From JAXGZG01 sp040771825 (GTDB lineage Bacteria; Bacillota; Sulfobacillia; Fermentithermobacillales; Fermentithermobacillaceae), in the NCBI GenBank assembly GCA_040771825.1, contig JAXGZG010000001.1:744001-808000 (forward strand): a stretch of 64,000 nucleotides of DNA, given 5' to 3'. The notes beneath the pieces are model-generated. The model ran no database searches and was not told where the DNA came from. It saw only the letters and a program-made list of their open reading frames with translations. The translations under genes and the position numbers were made by a program. Position 1 is the stretch's first letter. Each line of letters begins with the position of its first letter. Positions 25,302-34,328 of the stretch are shown here, piece by piece.

Positions 25302-26677
25302 GGGATGATCTGTCCTCTCAAATACCAAGTCCCGGCTTCGTCTAAGAGCACTTGAACCAGCTGGCCTGTCAGAGCCTCTCCCGCAGCCACCACCATTTTG
25401 TTGGAGCGCGTTCGTCCTTTCACCCCCGGGGCCTTTGGTGTTTCCTGGCTAGAGGGCCCTTCCACAAGCACCTCAACTGTTTGTCCTATCAGTTGTCTGT
25501 TCATCTCTCTGGTTATGTCACCCTGAACATGCACTAGTTCCTGCAGGCGCTGGGACTTGACAGCCGCGTCTACCTGGTTTTCCATTTGTGATGCGGCGGT
25601 ACCTTTCCTGGGCGAGAATATGAAAGTAAAGGCCCCGTCAAAACGGCACCTCCGCACCATGTCAAGGGTATCCGCAAAATCCTCGTCTGTTTCCCCCGGG
25701 AAGCCCACGATTATGTCTGTGGTCAAAGAAGCTTCCGGTACTGTATCCATGATGTATTCTGTGAGCCGGAGGTAATGGTCGCGATCGTACCCTCTGTTCA
25801 TCAGTCTTAGGATCCTATTGGATCCCGATTGAAGCGGAAGATGGAAGTGCTCGCACACATTGGCGCAATCCCTCACGGCATCCACCATATCGTGGCTAAA
25901 GTCTCTGGGATGGGAAGTGAAGTAACGCAACCTCACCAGGCCGCTAACTTGGTCCAAATCCCTTAGAAGGGTCCCAAAACCGTATGAATCTGTTCCTAGA
26001 TCGAGGCCATAGGCGTTAACGTTCTGTCCAAGAAGCGTGATCTCCCTGCAGCCTTGCCGGCACAGGTTGGAGACCTCCTTTATGATGGCCTCGGGACTTC
26101 TTGATACCTGAGGTCCCCTGACGTAGGGCACAATACAATACGAACAGAAGTTGTCGCATCCGTACATGACATTAACGTAGGCAGAGACTCCGGGTGTTGC
26201 CGCCCTAGGGAGCCCCTCGGGCAAAGTCTGGAAGGATTTATCGTTTCTCGCTTCGACCCTGCCAGGGGAAACCGCCACCAACGGAGATTGGGCCTTCTCC
26301 ATAGCCTTTTTGACGAGTTCGGGGATCTTGTCCACATGGCCGGGGCCGGTCACTACCTTAACGTAGGGCGTGCGGGCACGAATCTTCTTGGCTGTTTCAG
26401 GCAGCTGGGCCATGCAGCCTGCCAGGACTATGACGGGTTCGGGCCCTCCCTTTCTCATGGCGTGAATCCTTCCCAGTCTGCTCCATACCTTGTTCTCGGC
26501 AGATTCTCTTACGGCGCAAGTATTAAGCACTATGACACCGGCGGTCCTAGGATCCCAAGATTGTCTCATGCCGTGTTGAGCTAGGAGTCCCGAGATAGTT
26601 TCTGAGTCTCTCTCGTTCATCTGGCAGCCGAAAGTCTCTACGTAAAAAGTTTTGGCATCAGGCGAGTTTTGTGCCAA
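25298..26677 (-). CDS. miaB: tRNA-2-methylthio-N6-dimethylallyladenosine synthase
   Basis: Radical-SAM enzyme that thiomethylates i6A37 made by MiaA. Three parts are seen: the N-terminal UPF0004 domain (FYVETFGCQMNERDSE), the radical-SAM core with CDNFCSYCIVPYVRG (CxxxCxxC), and a C-terminal TRAM domain. The TTG at 26677 follows AAGGGG by about 10 bp and gives 459 residues; a longer frame to 26743 would overlap thiI and has no signal. It is coupled to mutS by ATGA. Confidence 0.92.
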   Translation of the reverse strand: MAQNSPDAKTFYVETFGCQMNERDSETISGLLAQHGMRQSWDPRTAGVIVLNTCAVRESAENKVWSRLGRIHAMRKGGPEPVIVLAGCMAQLPETAKKIRARTPYVKVVTGPGHVDKIPELVKKAMEKAQSPLVAVSPGRVEARNDKSFQTLPEGLPRAATPGVSAYVNVMYGCDNFCSYCIVPYVRGPQVSRSPEAIIKEVSNLCRQGCREITLLGQNVNAYGLDLGTDSYGFGTLLRDLDQVSGLVRLRYFTSHPRDFSHDMVDAVRDCANVCEHFHLPLQSGSNRILRLMNRGYDRDHYLRLTEYIMDTVPEASLTTDIIVGFPGETDEDFADTLDMVRRCRFDGAFTFIFSPRKGTAASQMENQVDAAVKSQRLQELVHVQGDITREMNRQLIGQTVEVLVEGPSSQETPKAPGVKGRTRSNKMVVAAGEALTGQLVQVLLDEAGTWYLRGQIIP

Positions 26678-26703
26678 TAGCGCTTCACCCCTTACACCTT
26701 GTA

Positions 26704-26709
26704 TTATAG
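26704..26709 (-). promoter_or_regulatory. TATAAT box overlapping the thiI stop
   Basis: A perfect -10 hexamer on the minus strand at the thiI stop, about 27 bp before the miaB TTG. It could start a miaB-mutS-mutL transcript. No convincing -35 is visible. Confidence 0.35.
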
Positions 26710-27879
26710 AGTAAGGTCTGCTTCTTGGATTCCTCGGACGCACTCCGAGACCAGTTCCGGAATGTTCAAGGAAGATTCGGCAGCCCGAGCCTCATCTAGT
26801 TTGGGCTTGATGACCGGGTGCTTCGGCACAAACACCGTACAGCAGTCCTCGTAGGGCAGCACCGAGAGGTCGTAGGTCCCGATTGACTTGGCTATCTCTG
26901 TGGTTTCGGCCTTGTTGAAGCAGATAATGGGCCGGAGCACGGGTAGTGATGCCGCGTCTTGGATGGCGGCCAAACTCTCCAGAGTCTGACTAGCCACCTG
27001 CCCCACATTTTCTCCGGTGAAAATCGCCTGAGCCCGTATCTGCTTAGCAAAAAGGGAAGCCACCCTCATCATCATCCTGCGCATCACCGTAACCCTGAAT
27101 CGTTCAGGAGAGTTCTCAAGAATCGATGTCTGGATCTTAGTGAAATGGGCGACGTACAGTCTGAAATGGGGATCGTACTCCATTAGGGTCTTTCCCAAGT
27201 CTATTACCTTGTCTCTGGCCCGTTGGCCAGTTATAGGGTAACTCCAGAAGTGAAGAGCCGCCAAGGAAATACCGCGTTTCATGGCCAGGTAACCGGCAAC
27301 AGGGCTGTCAATGCCCCCTGAAAGGAGCAGCAACCCCTTGCCTGATGTACCTATCGGCAAACCTCCGGGCCCTGCCGCCTGTTCCCAGTATAGATAAGTG
27401 CCATCCTCTCTCACTTCGACTTTCAGAGATACATCTGGGGAGTGGACGTCCACTGCCAGATGGGGATAAGCGTTCAGGATGGCGCCGCCCAATGCGCCGT
27501 TAATCTCGGGAGAAGTAAGCGGGAACGACTTATCTGAGCGTCTGGCGTCTACCTTGAACGATCCCGGGTGAATCCTGTCTAGGGCCTCACTGATGCATGC
27601 CAAGGCGCCTTCTCTGATGGCCGAAATGTCAGACGGAGTTTTCCTGGCAGGGTTGATAGCCACAATGCCCGGCACTTTTGAGAGCCTTTCAAGAGCAGAT
27701 TTCTTCTGAAACTCGCCTTTGACAAAGAACCGCCCGTGGGTCCTTACGACCCGGGCTGCCGGCATGTCCCTTACGGCCCACGCCACGTGCCGCTCTAGGG
27801 CTTTTTCGAATTCTCTACGGTTGGCGCCTTTCAGACCCAGTTCACCGTACCTAATTAGCAGGACTTCCTCCATACTCAT
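26704..27879 (-). CDS. thiI: tRNA 4-thiouridine synthase / sulfurtransferase ThiI
   Basis: Adenylates U8 of tRNA and transfers sulfur to give s4U; in some organisms it also serves thiamine thiazole formation. The 391-residue protein has an N-terminal ferredoxin-like domain and THUMP domain (about 60-165), then the PP-loop SGGIDSPVAGYLAMKRG and YEDCCTVFVPKHP. There is no C-terminal rhodanese domain, as in Bacillus, where a dedicated cysteine desulfurase delivers sulfur; such a gene lies 18 bp upstream. GGAGGAAAG precedes the ATG. Confidence 0.94.
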   Translation of the reverse strand: MSMEEVLLIRYGELGLKGANRREFEKALERHVAWAVRDMPAARVVRTHGRFFVKGEFQKKSALERLSKVPGIVAINPARKTPSDISAIREGALACISEALDRIHPGSFKVDARRSDKSFPLTSPEINGALGGAILNAYPHLAVDVHSPDVSLKVEVREDGTYLYWEQAAGPGGLPIGTSGKGLLLLSGGIDSPVAGYLAMKRGISLAALHFWSYPITGQRARDKVIDLGKTLMEYDPHFRLYVAHFTKIQTSILENSPERFRVTVMRRMMMRVASLFAKQIRAQAIFTGENVGQVASQTLESLAAIQDAASLPVLRPIICFNKAETTEIAKSIGTYDLSVLPYEDCCTVFVPKHPVIKPKLDEARAAESSLNIPELVSECVRGIQEADLTL

Positions 27880-27897
27880 TTGTGCTTTCCTCCGTGT

Positions 27898-29118
27898 CTA
27901 TCTCTTTCGGGGAGAAACTCTCCATGCCCGGAGGGACTCCAAAGATTCCGAAAGGGCCGCAATAGCGGCACTAACGTCATCTTCTGTGGTGTAGCGGGAC
28001 ATAGAGAACCTAATGGAGCCCAGGGCTTCGCTCTCACTACGGCCCAAGGCCAAAATGGTTGGGCTGGGTTTGGCTTTGTGAGATGAACAAGCCGACCCGG
28101 TTGATACGTATACCCCCCTTTGTTCCAGGGCATGAAGAACGCTCTCTCCCCTGTACCCGGGGAACGAGAAATGCACTATGTAGGGTGCAACCTTGCCTTC
28201 ACTGGGGCCGTGCAGGATCGCGTCAGGGGATACGGCCAGTACGCCGTGGACTAGCATCTGCCGCAGACGGCTCAGACGTTCCAGTGCCTCCTCCCTGCCT
28301 GTCTTCCATAGGTCGCATGCGGCGCCAAACCCAACTATGCCCGGGACGTTTTCTGTGCCCGAACGGAGCCCCGATTCCTGTCCTCCTCCGAAAGTCAGGG
28401 GAAGCAGCGAGAGACCTTTTCGGACATACAAGGCCCCCGCACCTTTTGGACCGTGTATCTTGTGAGCGCTCATTGCGAAAGTATCGACGCCCCATTCTTT
28501 GGGCCTACACTGCAGTCTGGCGAAGCCTTGCACGCCATCAACGTGAAACCGGGGACGTTTGGGGCCCAGTCTCGACATAGCGCGGCCGATTTGCTCACAG
28601 GGCTCGATGGTACCGATCTCGTTTTGCACCAACATAATTGAGACAAGGGCAGTGTTTGGCCTCACAGCGTCTAGGACGGCATCGGGGTCTATGAACCCGT
28701 CTTGGTCAACTTCCAAGAAGGTGATGTCGTAGTCCCTAGCTCTCAAATACTCGCAGGCCTCAGTGACAGACGGGTGTTCCACTGCAGATGCGATGATGTG
28801 GTTTCGCTTTTCTCCCACCTCCCCAAGGGTACCGAAAATAGCCCAGTTGTTGGCCTCGGTACCCCCGGAGGTAAAGTAAATCTCCTCGGGAAGGGCTTCT
28901 ATCAGGGAGGCCACAGAGGACCTAGCCTTTGTCACGAGATCCTGTGCCCGCGAGCCCAGATCGTGTAGGGACGAAGGATTTCCCCATTCGTCCCGCATTA
29001 CTTGTGCCATGGCATCCACTGCTTCGGGGGCGGGTTTTGTGGTAGAAGAGTTGTCCATGTATACGATGCTCCGGTTGTGGTCCCTTGTGGTCAACTGCGT
29101 CCCTCCATTCTCCTTCAT
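27898..29118 (-). CDS. Cysteine desulfurase (NifS/IscS family), probable ThiI partner
   Basis: PLP enzyme that takes sulfur from cysteine. The ATG at 29118 behind GGGGGAG gives 406 residues. Visible motifs are YMDNSSTTKP at the start, EHPSV, the cofactor lysine in SAHKIHGPKG, and the catalytic cysteine in STGSACSSHK. It sits directly before thiI in one operon, the arrangement of Bacillus nifZ-thiI, so tRNA thiolation is the likely job. General iron-sulfur assembly cannot be excluded. Confidence 0.92.
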   Translation of the reverse strand: MKENGGTQLTTRDHNRSIVYMDNSSTTKPAPEAVDAMAQVMRDEWGNPSSLHDLGSRAQDLVTKARSSVASLIEALPEEIYFTSGGTEANNWAIFGTLGEVGEKRNHIIASAVEHPSVTEACEYLRARDYDITFLEVDQDGFIDPDAVLDAVRPNTALVSIMLVQNEIGTIEPCEQIGRAMSRLGPKRPRFHVDGVQGFARLQCRPKEWGVDTFAMSAHKIHGPKGAGALYVRKGLSLLPLTFGGGQESGLRSGTENVPGIVGFGAACDLWKTGREEALERLSRLRQMLVHGVLAVSPDAILHGPSEGKVAPYIVHFSFPGYRGESVLHALEQRGVYVSTGSACSSHKAKPSPTILALGRSESEALGSIRFSMSRYTTEDDVSAAIAALSESLESLRAWRVSPRKR

Positions 29119-29170
29119 TTGTCTCCCCCGTATTCTACTACTTCGAGGCAGAGGCAATCCTCCTCCCCCT

Positions 29171-29199
29171 TTGTGGCATACGCTTCTTCAGTTTACAAT
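29171..29199 (+). promoter_or_regulatory. Predicted promoter of the ttcA-like gene
   Basis: TTGTGG and TACAAT with a 17-bp spacer, in the 120-bp gap between divergent genes, about 40 bp before the GTG start. Confidence 0.5.
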
Positions 29200-29238
29200 T
29201 GTTAAGGGAATTTGGCGCCGTCTAAGGGGTGATCGTGG

Positions 29239-29976
29239 GTGGCAAGACTTTTCTCAAGAGAACTCTATTCCCAAGTCGGCAAGGCCATAGAGGATTACGG
29301 CCTGATCCAGGATGGGGATCACGTAATGATGGGCATCTCTGGAGGCAAAGACAGCCTTGTGATGTCGCGAATACTGGCGGAACTCCAAAACAGGGCTCCT
29401 GTGAAGTTCACTCTCGTGGCCGTGACAGTCGATCCAGGTGAGCCCAGCGGTTTCTCTCAGGACGACATCGCCGCCATGGAGAGGTTCTTCTTGGACTTAG
29501 GTGTACCCTATCGGGTCAAAAGCACGAGTATCGCCAGGATACTGCAGGTGCACCCCACAGAGGATACGCTTTGCTCCCTTTGCGCCAACCTGAGAAGAGG
29601 CGCTCTTTATAGAACTGCCCAGGACATAGGCGCCGGGAAAGTCGCCTTAGGGCACCATCTGGATGATGCCATTGAGACTTTGTTTCTTAACATGTTCTAT
29701 CAGGGTAGTCTCCGCTGCTTCCAGCCCAAAACCAAGTTAACTCGATCTGGGGTGGAATCCATCAGACCGCTCATCTATGTTGCCGAGAAAGAGATCGCGT
29801 GTTCTGCCACTCGGCTGGGGCTGCCCATCATTTCGCCCAAGTGTTCTCTAGCAGGCTGCACCCGTCGCCAATCCATGAAAGAATTGGTCACTTCGCTTTC
29901 CCAGACCATACCGGGCTTTCGGAACCAGGTGCGCGGCGCTCTGAAAGACCTTTGGCTACCCAAGCAGAAGATTTGA
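29239..29976 (+). CDS. ttcA: TtcA-family tRNA thiolation enzyme
   Basis: PP-loop ATPase of the TtcA/TtuA group, which thiolates tRNA bases using an iron-sulfur cluster. The 245-residue protein has SGGKDSLVM near residue 35, the CSLCANLRRG pair of cysteines at about 114-117, and GHHLDDAIETLFLNMFYQG. A further cysteine cluster (CSLAGCTR) is near the end. The GTG start follows AAGGGGTGAT. It lies divergently from the cysteine desulfurase-thiI pair, which fits a local sulfur-transfer group. Whether it makes s2C32 as in E. coli is not shown. Confidence 0.85.
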   Translation: MARLFSRELYSQVGKAIEDYGLIQDGDHVMMGISGGKDSLVMSRILAELQNRAPVKFTLVAVTVDPGEPSGFSQDDIAAMERFFLDLGVPYRVKSTSIARILQVHPTEDTLCSLCANLRRGALYRTAQDIGAGKVALGHHLDDAIETLFLNMFYQGSLRCFQPKTKLTRSGVESIRPLIYVAEKEIACSATRLGLPIISPKCSLAGCTRRQSMKELVTSLSQTIPGFRNQVRGALKDLWLPKQKI

Positions 29977-30588
29977 TATGCCTTTCTTGCCGCGCTTCCG
30001 ATCCCTTCGGGAAAACCCAAGCATGAGCGCATAGCGCATGTCCCTGACCTCAAGGGATAACTTCCTTACTCCCTGATCTAGTCTCAAAATGTCGGCCCTT
30101 TGCCGGGCGAAGTGAGAACGAATCTCCCTACGGAGGTCCAGGATCATCTCTTTGATAGAAGCCTCAGAAGGCTCGTCATCATGAAGAAGCGTACCGGAAG
30201 TTGCCGTAACATCTGGCGGCATTGACGGCAGTGGCAATGGCAAGGGCGGCGGCATCGATGTTGGCAAAGGCGGTAAGGTTAACGCCGAAGCCGTCTCCAT
30301 TATGGCCAAAACCTGTTCCGGCCAGGTAAGTTTGCTTTTCCTATTGGCGAGGCGACCAAGTATCTCGTGGTCCGGGGTTCCGTCAAGTCGCTCTTTGGAG
30401 ATGAAGGCGATCACCGGAACCAACTCTTCTGGTACAGTTTTGCACTCCTCGAGTCCCAACATTTCACCGAAGACAGCTTGCAGGCTAAGCGTCTCTTGGG
30501 GAGTCATGCCAAGTCTCTTCCCTACATCGGCCCAAAGCAGGCCAGAACTCTCATTGTCCGCGCCGGCGCCAGTATGTCTTATTACCAA
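29956..30588 (-). CDS. Unrecognised protein with helix-turn-helix-like start and coiled-coil end
   Basis: I cannot assign a family. The 210-residue frame starts with a stretch like a MerR-type helix-turn-helix (LLWADVGKRLGMTPQE). A Pro-rich linker follows (about 105-130, runs of PPLP), then a charged, probably coiled-coil region and a very basic tail (SRRDRKRGKKG). Its 3' end overlaps that of the ttcA-like gene by 21 bp. The TTG at 30588 lacks a ribosome binding site; an ATG 27 codons in has AGGGAAG upstream. A TATAAT at 30613-30618 faces this gene. Confidence 0.5.
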   Translation of the reverse strand: MVIRHTGAGADNESSGLLWADVGKRLGMTPQETLSLQAVFGEMLGLEECKTVPEELVPVIAFISKERLDGTPDHEILGRLANRKSKLTWPEQVLAIMETASALTLPPLPTSMPPPLPLPLPSMPPDVTATSGTLLHDDEPSEASIKEMILDLRREIRSHFARQRADILRLDQGVRKLSLEVRDMRYALMLGFSRRDRKRGKKGISNLLLG

Positions 30589-30775
30589 GATAGGTCACTC
30601 TCCATGGTTCCCATTATATGGTATATTCCACCTTGATGGAAAGATCCCTTCTTTAGGAACCCAGCATCTGTGGGCTTGTCAAACCAAATGGTGTAACCTC
30701 TTTGGGAATTGTGTTAGACTTAAGCGTGGTGACCATGGGTCGTACGAATTCATTACAGGAAGGTGCGATAACTCC

Positions 30776-32878
30776 ATGAGCGATCTGTCCCTATTGATCC
30801 ATCCCCGCTCGATCGCCGTGATCGGAGCTTCTAAAACTCCAGGCAAGATCGGATATGCGGTGATCGAGAACATCAAATCCAGTGGTTACAAGGGTGAGGT
30901 GTATCCGGTCAACCCCAAGGAAGAAGAAATAGCCGGATATCCCGCCTACTCCTCGGTCAGGGCTATTGGCAAGCCCGTCGATGTGGCTGTCTTCTGTGTC
31001 CCGGCCGCGGCTTCCCTGGCAATAGCCGAGGATTGCGGAAAAGCCGGCGTCAAGCACCTAATCGTTATCACCGCAGGCTTCAAGGAAATCGGCGGAGAGG
31101 GTAAAGTACTTGAGCAGAACCTCGTCAAAATCGCAAGGAAATACGGAATGCGCATCACCGGCCCCAACAACCTCGGAGTTATGGACACCCACACTCCTTT
31201 CAACGCCACCTTCGCCAAGGACTTCCCGCAGAAGGGGAACATAGCTTTCATATCTCAGAGCGGGGCTTTGTGCGTGGCCATCTTGGACTGGAGCTTGAAG
31301 CGGGGCATCGGCTTCAGCCAGTTCATCAGCGTGGGCAACAAAGCCGACCTTAACGAGGCAGACTTCATTGAGGCTGCTTCTGAAGACCCCAATACCAAAG
31401 TCATCTGCCTGTACCTTGAAGATGTGGTAGATGGAGACCGTTTCATAGAAGCTGCCCGAGAAGCCACCAAGCGTGTGCCCGTAATTGTGCTGAAGTCTGG
31501 GATTACTGCGGCGGGAGCCAAAGCGGCTTCTTCCCACACTGGGGCTTTGGCAGGGTCCAACACAGCTTATGATGCGGCTTTGCGGCACGCGGGTGTGCTC
31601 CGTGCTTCCACCATGACAGAGCTTTTCGACCTGGCAATCGCCTTTACTACCCAGCCTATCCCCAAGGGTAAGAACATTGTGGTGGTCACCAACTCTGGCG
31701 GTCCCGGCATCGTGGCTTCCGACTCGGTGGAGACCAACGGCCTCAATATGGCGCGGTTTACTCCGGAGACCACAAAGAAGCTTAGCGAGAAACTTCCGCC
31801 TACAGCCAACATCCACAACCCTGTGGACGTGGTGGGTGACGCTCACGCTGATCGATACAAGATAGCTCTTGAAGAGACCCTGGCCGACCCCAACGTCGAT
31901 GCCGCTATCGTCTTGCTGAGCCCCACTGCGGTGCTAGACACTAAAGAAGCCGCCGAGATAACCGAAGAGGTTGCTAAGAATCATCCGGACAAGGCTTTCG
32001 TGGCGTCTTTCATGGGAGGACTCAAGGTTGAAGTCGGCGTAAACCACCTCAACGCGGTGGGAATACCCACTTACCCCTTCCCTGAGCCCGCTATCGCGAC
32101 TCTTCGCGGCATGATTCAGTTTGGCGAGATTAGGAAGGAAGTATCCGAGAGCCAAGAGTGGACCTTTGACGACGTGCAGAAGGACAAGGTGCGAGCCATC
32201 TTCGATAGAGTCCGTGCTGACGGCCGTGATCTCCTCTTGGGACCTGAAGCCGCTGAAGTGTCCGAACTCTACAAGATTCCCGCGGCCCCCTCTAAGCTGG
32301 CCACTTCGGCCAATGAGGCGGCGGACTTTGCAGAATCCCTCGGTTATCCGGTTGTTATGAAGATAGCGTCTCCTGACATCATGCACAAGACTGACGTAGG
32401 AGGCGTCAAGGTGAACCTCAACTCCAAGGATGAGGTAGTCTCGGCATTTGCCTCCATCATGGAGAATTCTCAAAAGGGAGTGCCTGACGCCAAGATCTAC
32501 GGGGTCGAGGTACAGAAGATGATGCCTAAGGGTGACGAGCTGATTATTGGCATGACCACGGACCCGACCTTTGGACCCATGGTGGCTTTCGGTTCCGGCG
32601 GAATTCTGGTGAACCTGTTGCAGGACGCCTCATTCCGTTTGGCTAAGGGCCTGTCCCGAGGAGAGGTGCACGCCATGATCCAAGAGACCAAGGCGTACAC
32701 TATTCTCAAGGGCTTCCGCGGCGCTGCCCCTGATGACATACCGGCTCTTGAAGAAGCCATCGGGCGCGTGGCACAGCTTTGCAGGGATTTCCCGGAAATA
32801 ACCGAGTTGGATATTAACCCTGTGTTTGCATATCCCCAGGGACTATCCGCTTTGGACGTCAAGATCAAGATCAAGTAG
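30776..32878 (+). CDS. ADP-forming acetyl/acyl-CoA synthetase (fused alpha-beta)
   Basis: Interconverts acyl-CoA plus ADP and phosphate with acid, CoA and ATP; in anaerobes it makes ATP from acyl-CoA. The ATG at 30776 follows AGGAAGGTG and gives 700 residues. The CoA-binding Rossmann domain starts at residue 8 (HPRSIAVIGASKTPGKIGY). Ligase domains follow, with SSHTGALAGSNTAYDAALR near the phosphorylated-histidine loop. An ATP-grasp domain takes up the end (from about 460; ELIIGMTTDPTFGPMVAFGSGG). A longer frame upstream lacks homology. The gene stands alone. Confidence 0.9.
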   Translation: MSDLSLLIHPRSIAVIGASKTPGKIGYAVIENIKSSGYKGEVYPVNPKEEEIAGYPAYSSVRAIGKPVDVAVFCVPAAASLAIAEDCGKAGVKHLIVITAGFKEIGGEGKVLEQNLVKIARKYGMRITGPNNLGVMDTHTPFNATFAKDFPQKGNIAFISQSGALCVAILDWSLKRGIGFSQFISVGNKADLNEADFIEAASEDPNTKVICLYLEDVVDGDRFIEAAREATKRVPVIVLKSGITAAGAKAASSHTGALAGSNTAYDAALRHAGVLRASTMTELFDLAIAFTTQPIPKGKNIVVVTNSGGPGIVASDSVETNGLNMARFTPETTKKLSEKLPPTANIHNPVDVVGDAHADRYKIALEETLADPNVDAAIVLLSPTAVLDTKEAAEITEEVAKNHPDKAFVASFMGGLKVEVGVNHLNAVGIPTYPFPEPAIATLRGMIQFGEIRKEVSESQEWTFDDVQKDKVRAIFDRVRADGRDLLLGPEAAEVSELYKIPAAPSKLATSANEAADFAESLGYPVVMKIASPDIMHKTDVGGVKVNLNSKDEVVSAFASIMENSQKGVPDAKIYGVEVQKMMPKGDELIIGMTTDPTFGPMVAFGSGGILVNLLQDASFRLAKGLSRGEVHAMIQETKAYTILKGFRGAAPDDIPALEEAIGRVAQLCRDFPEITELDINPVFAYPQGLSALDVKIKIK

Positions 32879-32907
32879 GTTTGCATTGCACTGAATGAGA
32901 TGCGTAG

Positions 32908-32931
32908 GTGGCGCGGGGTCACTCGCGCCAC
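32908..32931. terminator. Hairpin between convergent genes
   Basis: GTGGCGCG pairs with CGCGCCAC around a 8-base loop, 30 bp after the synthetase stop. It lacks a T-run but sits where both converging transcripts should end. Confidence 0.6.
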
Positions 32932-32984
32932 TTCCACTTACGAAACTCCCACCCGTAAGGAAGACTAAAGTCCCCACAGGCATC

Positions 32985-33887
32985 CTAGGGGGAAGCCAGT
33001 TCTCTTAAGCGCAGCACAGTTTCGTAGCTTACAGTAACGCTTCCCAGATCTCCGCCTTCCCCTGACGGTATTCCGTGGAAGTCGGAACCGCCTGTTACTA
33101 CCAAGCCGTTCCGGGTTGCGAGATCCGCGTACTTCTTCGCAGTGCGGCTATCGTGATCTGGGTGGTAGGCCTCAATGCCCAAGAGACCGCGTTCAATGAG
33201 CGTTGGAAGCAGGCTATCTGCCTTGGCTGTTCCGGGGTGAGCCCATACGGGCACTCCACCCGATCGTCTAATGGCCCAAACCGCATCATGAGGGGACAAG
33301 TGTTCCCTATCTACAAATCCCGGCCTACCTATTCCCAGAAACTTCTGGAAAGCTTCTTTTACTGATGTTACGTACCCTTTCTCAACCATTGCCATGGCTA
33401 TGTGGGGTCTTCCGGCTGACTCGCCGGAAGCGAGTTCCTGTACTCTGTCCAAATCCACTGGGTAGCCTAGGGAAGCCATCTTGTGGACCATTCGCCCCAG
33501 CCGGATGTTTCGCGACTCTCTCAGGCCAGTGAGAGTGTCCTGAAAGGCACCTAGTGTGAGGGGAACATAATACCCCAAAATGTGCAGTTCTCGCCCCCTC
33601 CACTGGCTGTTGATCTCGACGCCAGGGATGATCTCTACGCCGTAGGAATGGTGTCCGGACTCAATCAGGAGGTTGACACCTGACGTGGTGTCGTGATCGG
33701 TGATGGCTATGGCAAAGACGCCCGAAGAGGCGGCCAGCGTCATGACTTCATGTGGGCTGAGGCGCCCGTCAGAAGCGCTGGTATGGACGTGCAAATCGGC
33801 AGTCTTGGTTCCAAATAGAGAAAAGCCCTGGCCACGACCAGGTCTCTCCCCATGAGGCATAGATGAATTGGGTCTGGGTGCAGTCAT
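32985..33887 (-). CDS. PHP-domain phosphoesterase
   Basis: Metal-dependent phosphoesterase of the polymerase-and-histidinol-phosphatase superfamily; the closest characterised members (RnaAM/TrpH type) act on 3',5'-nucleotide bisphosphates and short RNA 5' ends. The 300-residue frame shows ADLHVHTSASDG, ITDHDTTSG, GVEINSQ, VWAHPGTA and GGSDFHG. The first 25 residues are not conserved-looking and the ATG has no binding site, so the true start may be further in. It is 11 bp after spoVS on the same strand. Confidence 0.85.
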   Translation of the reverse strand: MTAPRPNSSMPHGERPGRGQGFSLFGTKTADLHVHTSASDGRLSPHEVMTLAASSGVFAIAITDHDTTSGVNLLIESGHHSYGVEIIPGVEINSQWRGRELHILGYYVPLTLGAFQDTLTGLRESRNIRLGRMVHKMASLGYPVDLDRVQELASGESAGRPHIAMAMVEKGYVTSVKEAFQKFLGIGRPGFVDREHLSPHDAVWAIRRSGGVPVWAHPGTAKADSLLPTLIERGLLGIEAYHPDHDSRTAKKYADLATRNGLVVTGGSDFHGIPSGEGGDLGSVTVSYETVLRLRELASP

Positions 33888-33898
33888 GGTAGCAAAAA

Positions 33899-34201
33899 CT
33901 AGTCTCTTGGTCCCACTATTAGCTTTATAGCCGTGCGTTCTTGACCATCGATCATGATGTCAGTAAATGCTGGGACACACACGAGATCGATGCCGCTCGG
34001 AGCCACAAAACCTCTAGCGATGGCTACTGCCTTAATAGCTTGGTTGACTGCGCCGGCGCCGATGCCCTGGATCTCAGCGTACCCTCGTTCCCTGATCACT
34101 CCCGCAAGTGCCCCGGCCACCGCATTGGGGTTTGACCGTGAGGATACTTTAAGAACTTCTACCGAACTTGCTTCCCGGCGGTCTACATTGGTTACTCCCA
34201 C
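33899..34201 (-). CDS. spoVS: Stage V sporulation protein S
   Basis: Small Alba-like protein that affects progress into later sporulation stages. The conserved body runs from EVLKVSSRSNPNAVAGALAG to the end: GAVNQAIKAVAIARGFVAPS, then DIMIDGQERTAIKLIVGP. A GTG at 34201, 6 bp after GGGGGG, gives 100 residues, about 14 more than usual; the ATG at 34225 has no signal. A clear promoter is visible upstream. The order rny-ymdB-spoVS matches Bacillus. Confidence 0.92.
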   Translation of the reverse strand: MGVTNVDRREASSVEVLKVSSRSNPNAVAGALAGVIRERGYAEIQGIGAGAVNQAIKAVAIARGFVAPSGIDLVCVPAFTDIMIDGQERTAIKLIVGPRD

Positions 34202-34269
34202 TATTATCCCCCCGCTACGTAGCATGACAAAACTGAGATATCCTACCTATTATTTGCCAGTTCGTACCT

Positions 34270-34298
34270 ATTCTACTGGCGGTCACCGCGTTTGGCAA
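34270..34298 (-). promoter_or_regulatory. Predicted spoVS promoter with embedded palindrome
   Basis: On the minus strand TTGCCA and TAGAAT are separated by exactly 17 bp. The spacer contains GCGGT-G-ACCGC, a perfect short palindrome that could be an operator. The layout fits sigma-A rather than the sigma-H promoter known for spoVS in Bacillus. Confidence 0.6.
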
Positions 34299-34328
34299 TG
34301 GTCTTTTTGGGGATAGGGCAAATGCGAA

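Noticed and set aside
31058..31846. A 262-codon frame opposite the acyl-CoA synthetase
   Set aside because: Shadow of a well-supported gene; no domain and no binding site.
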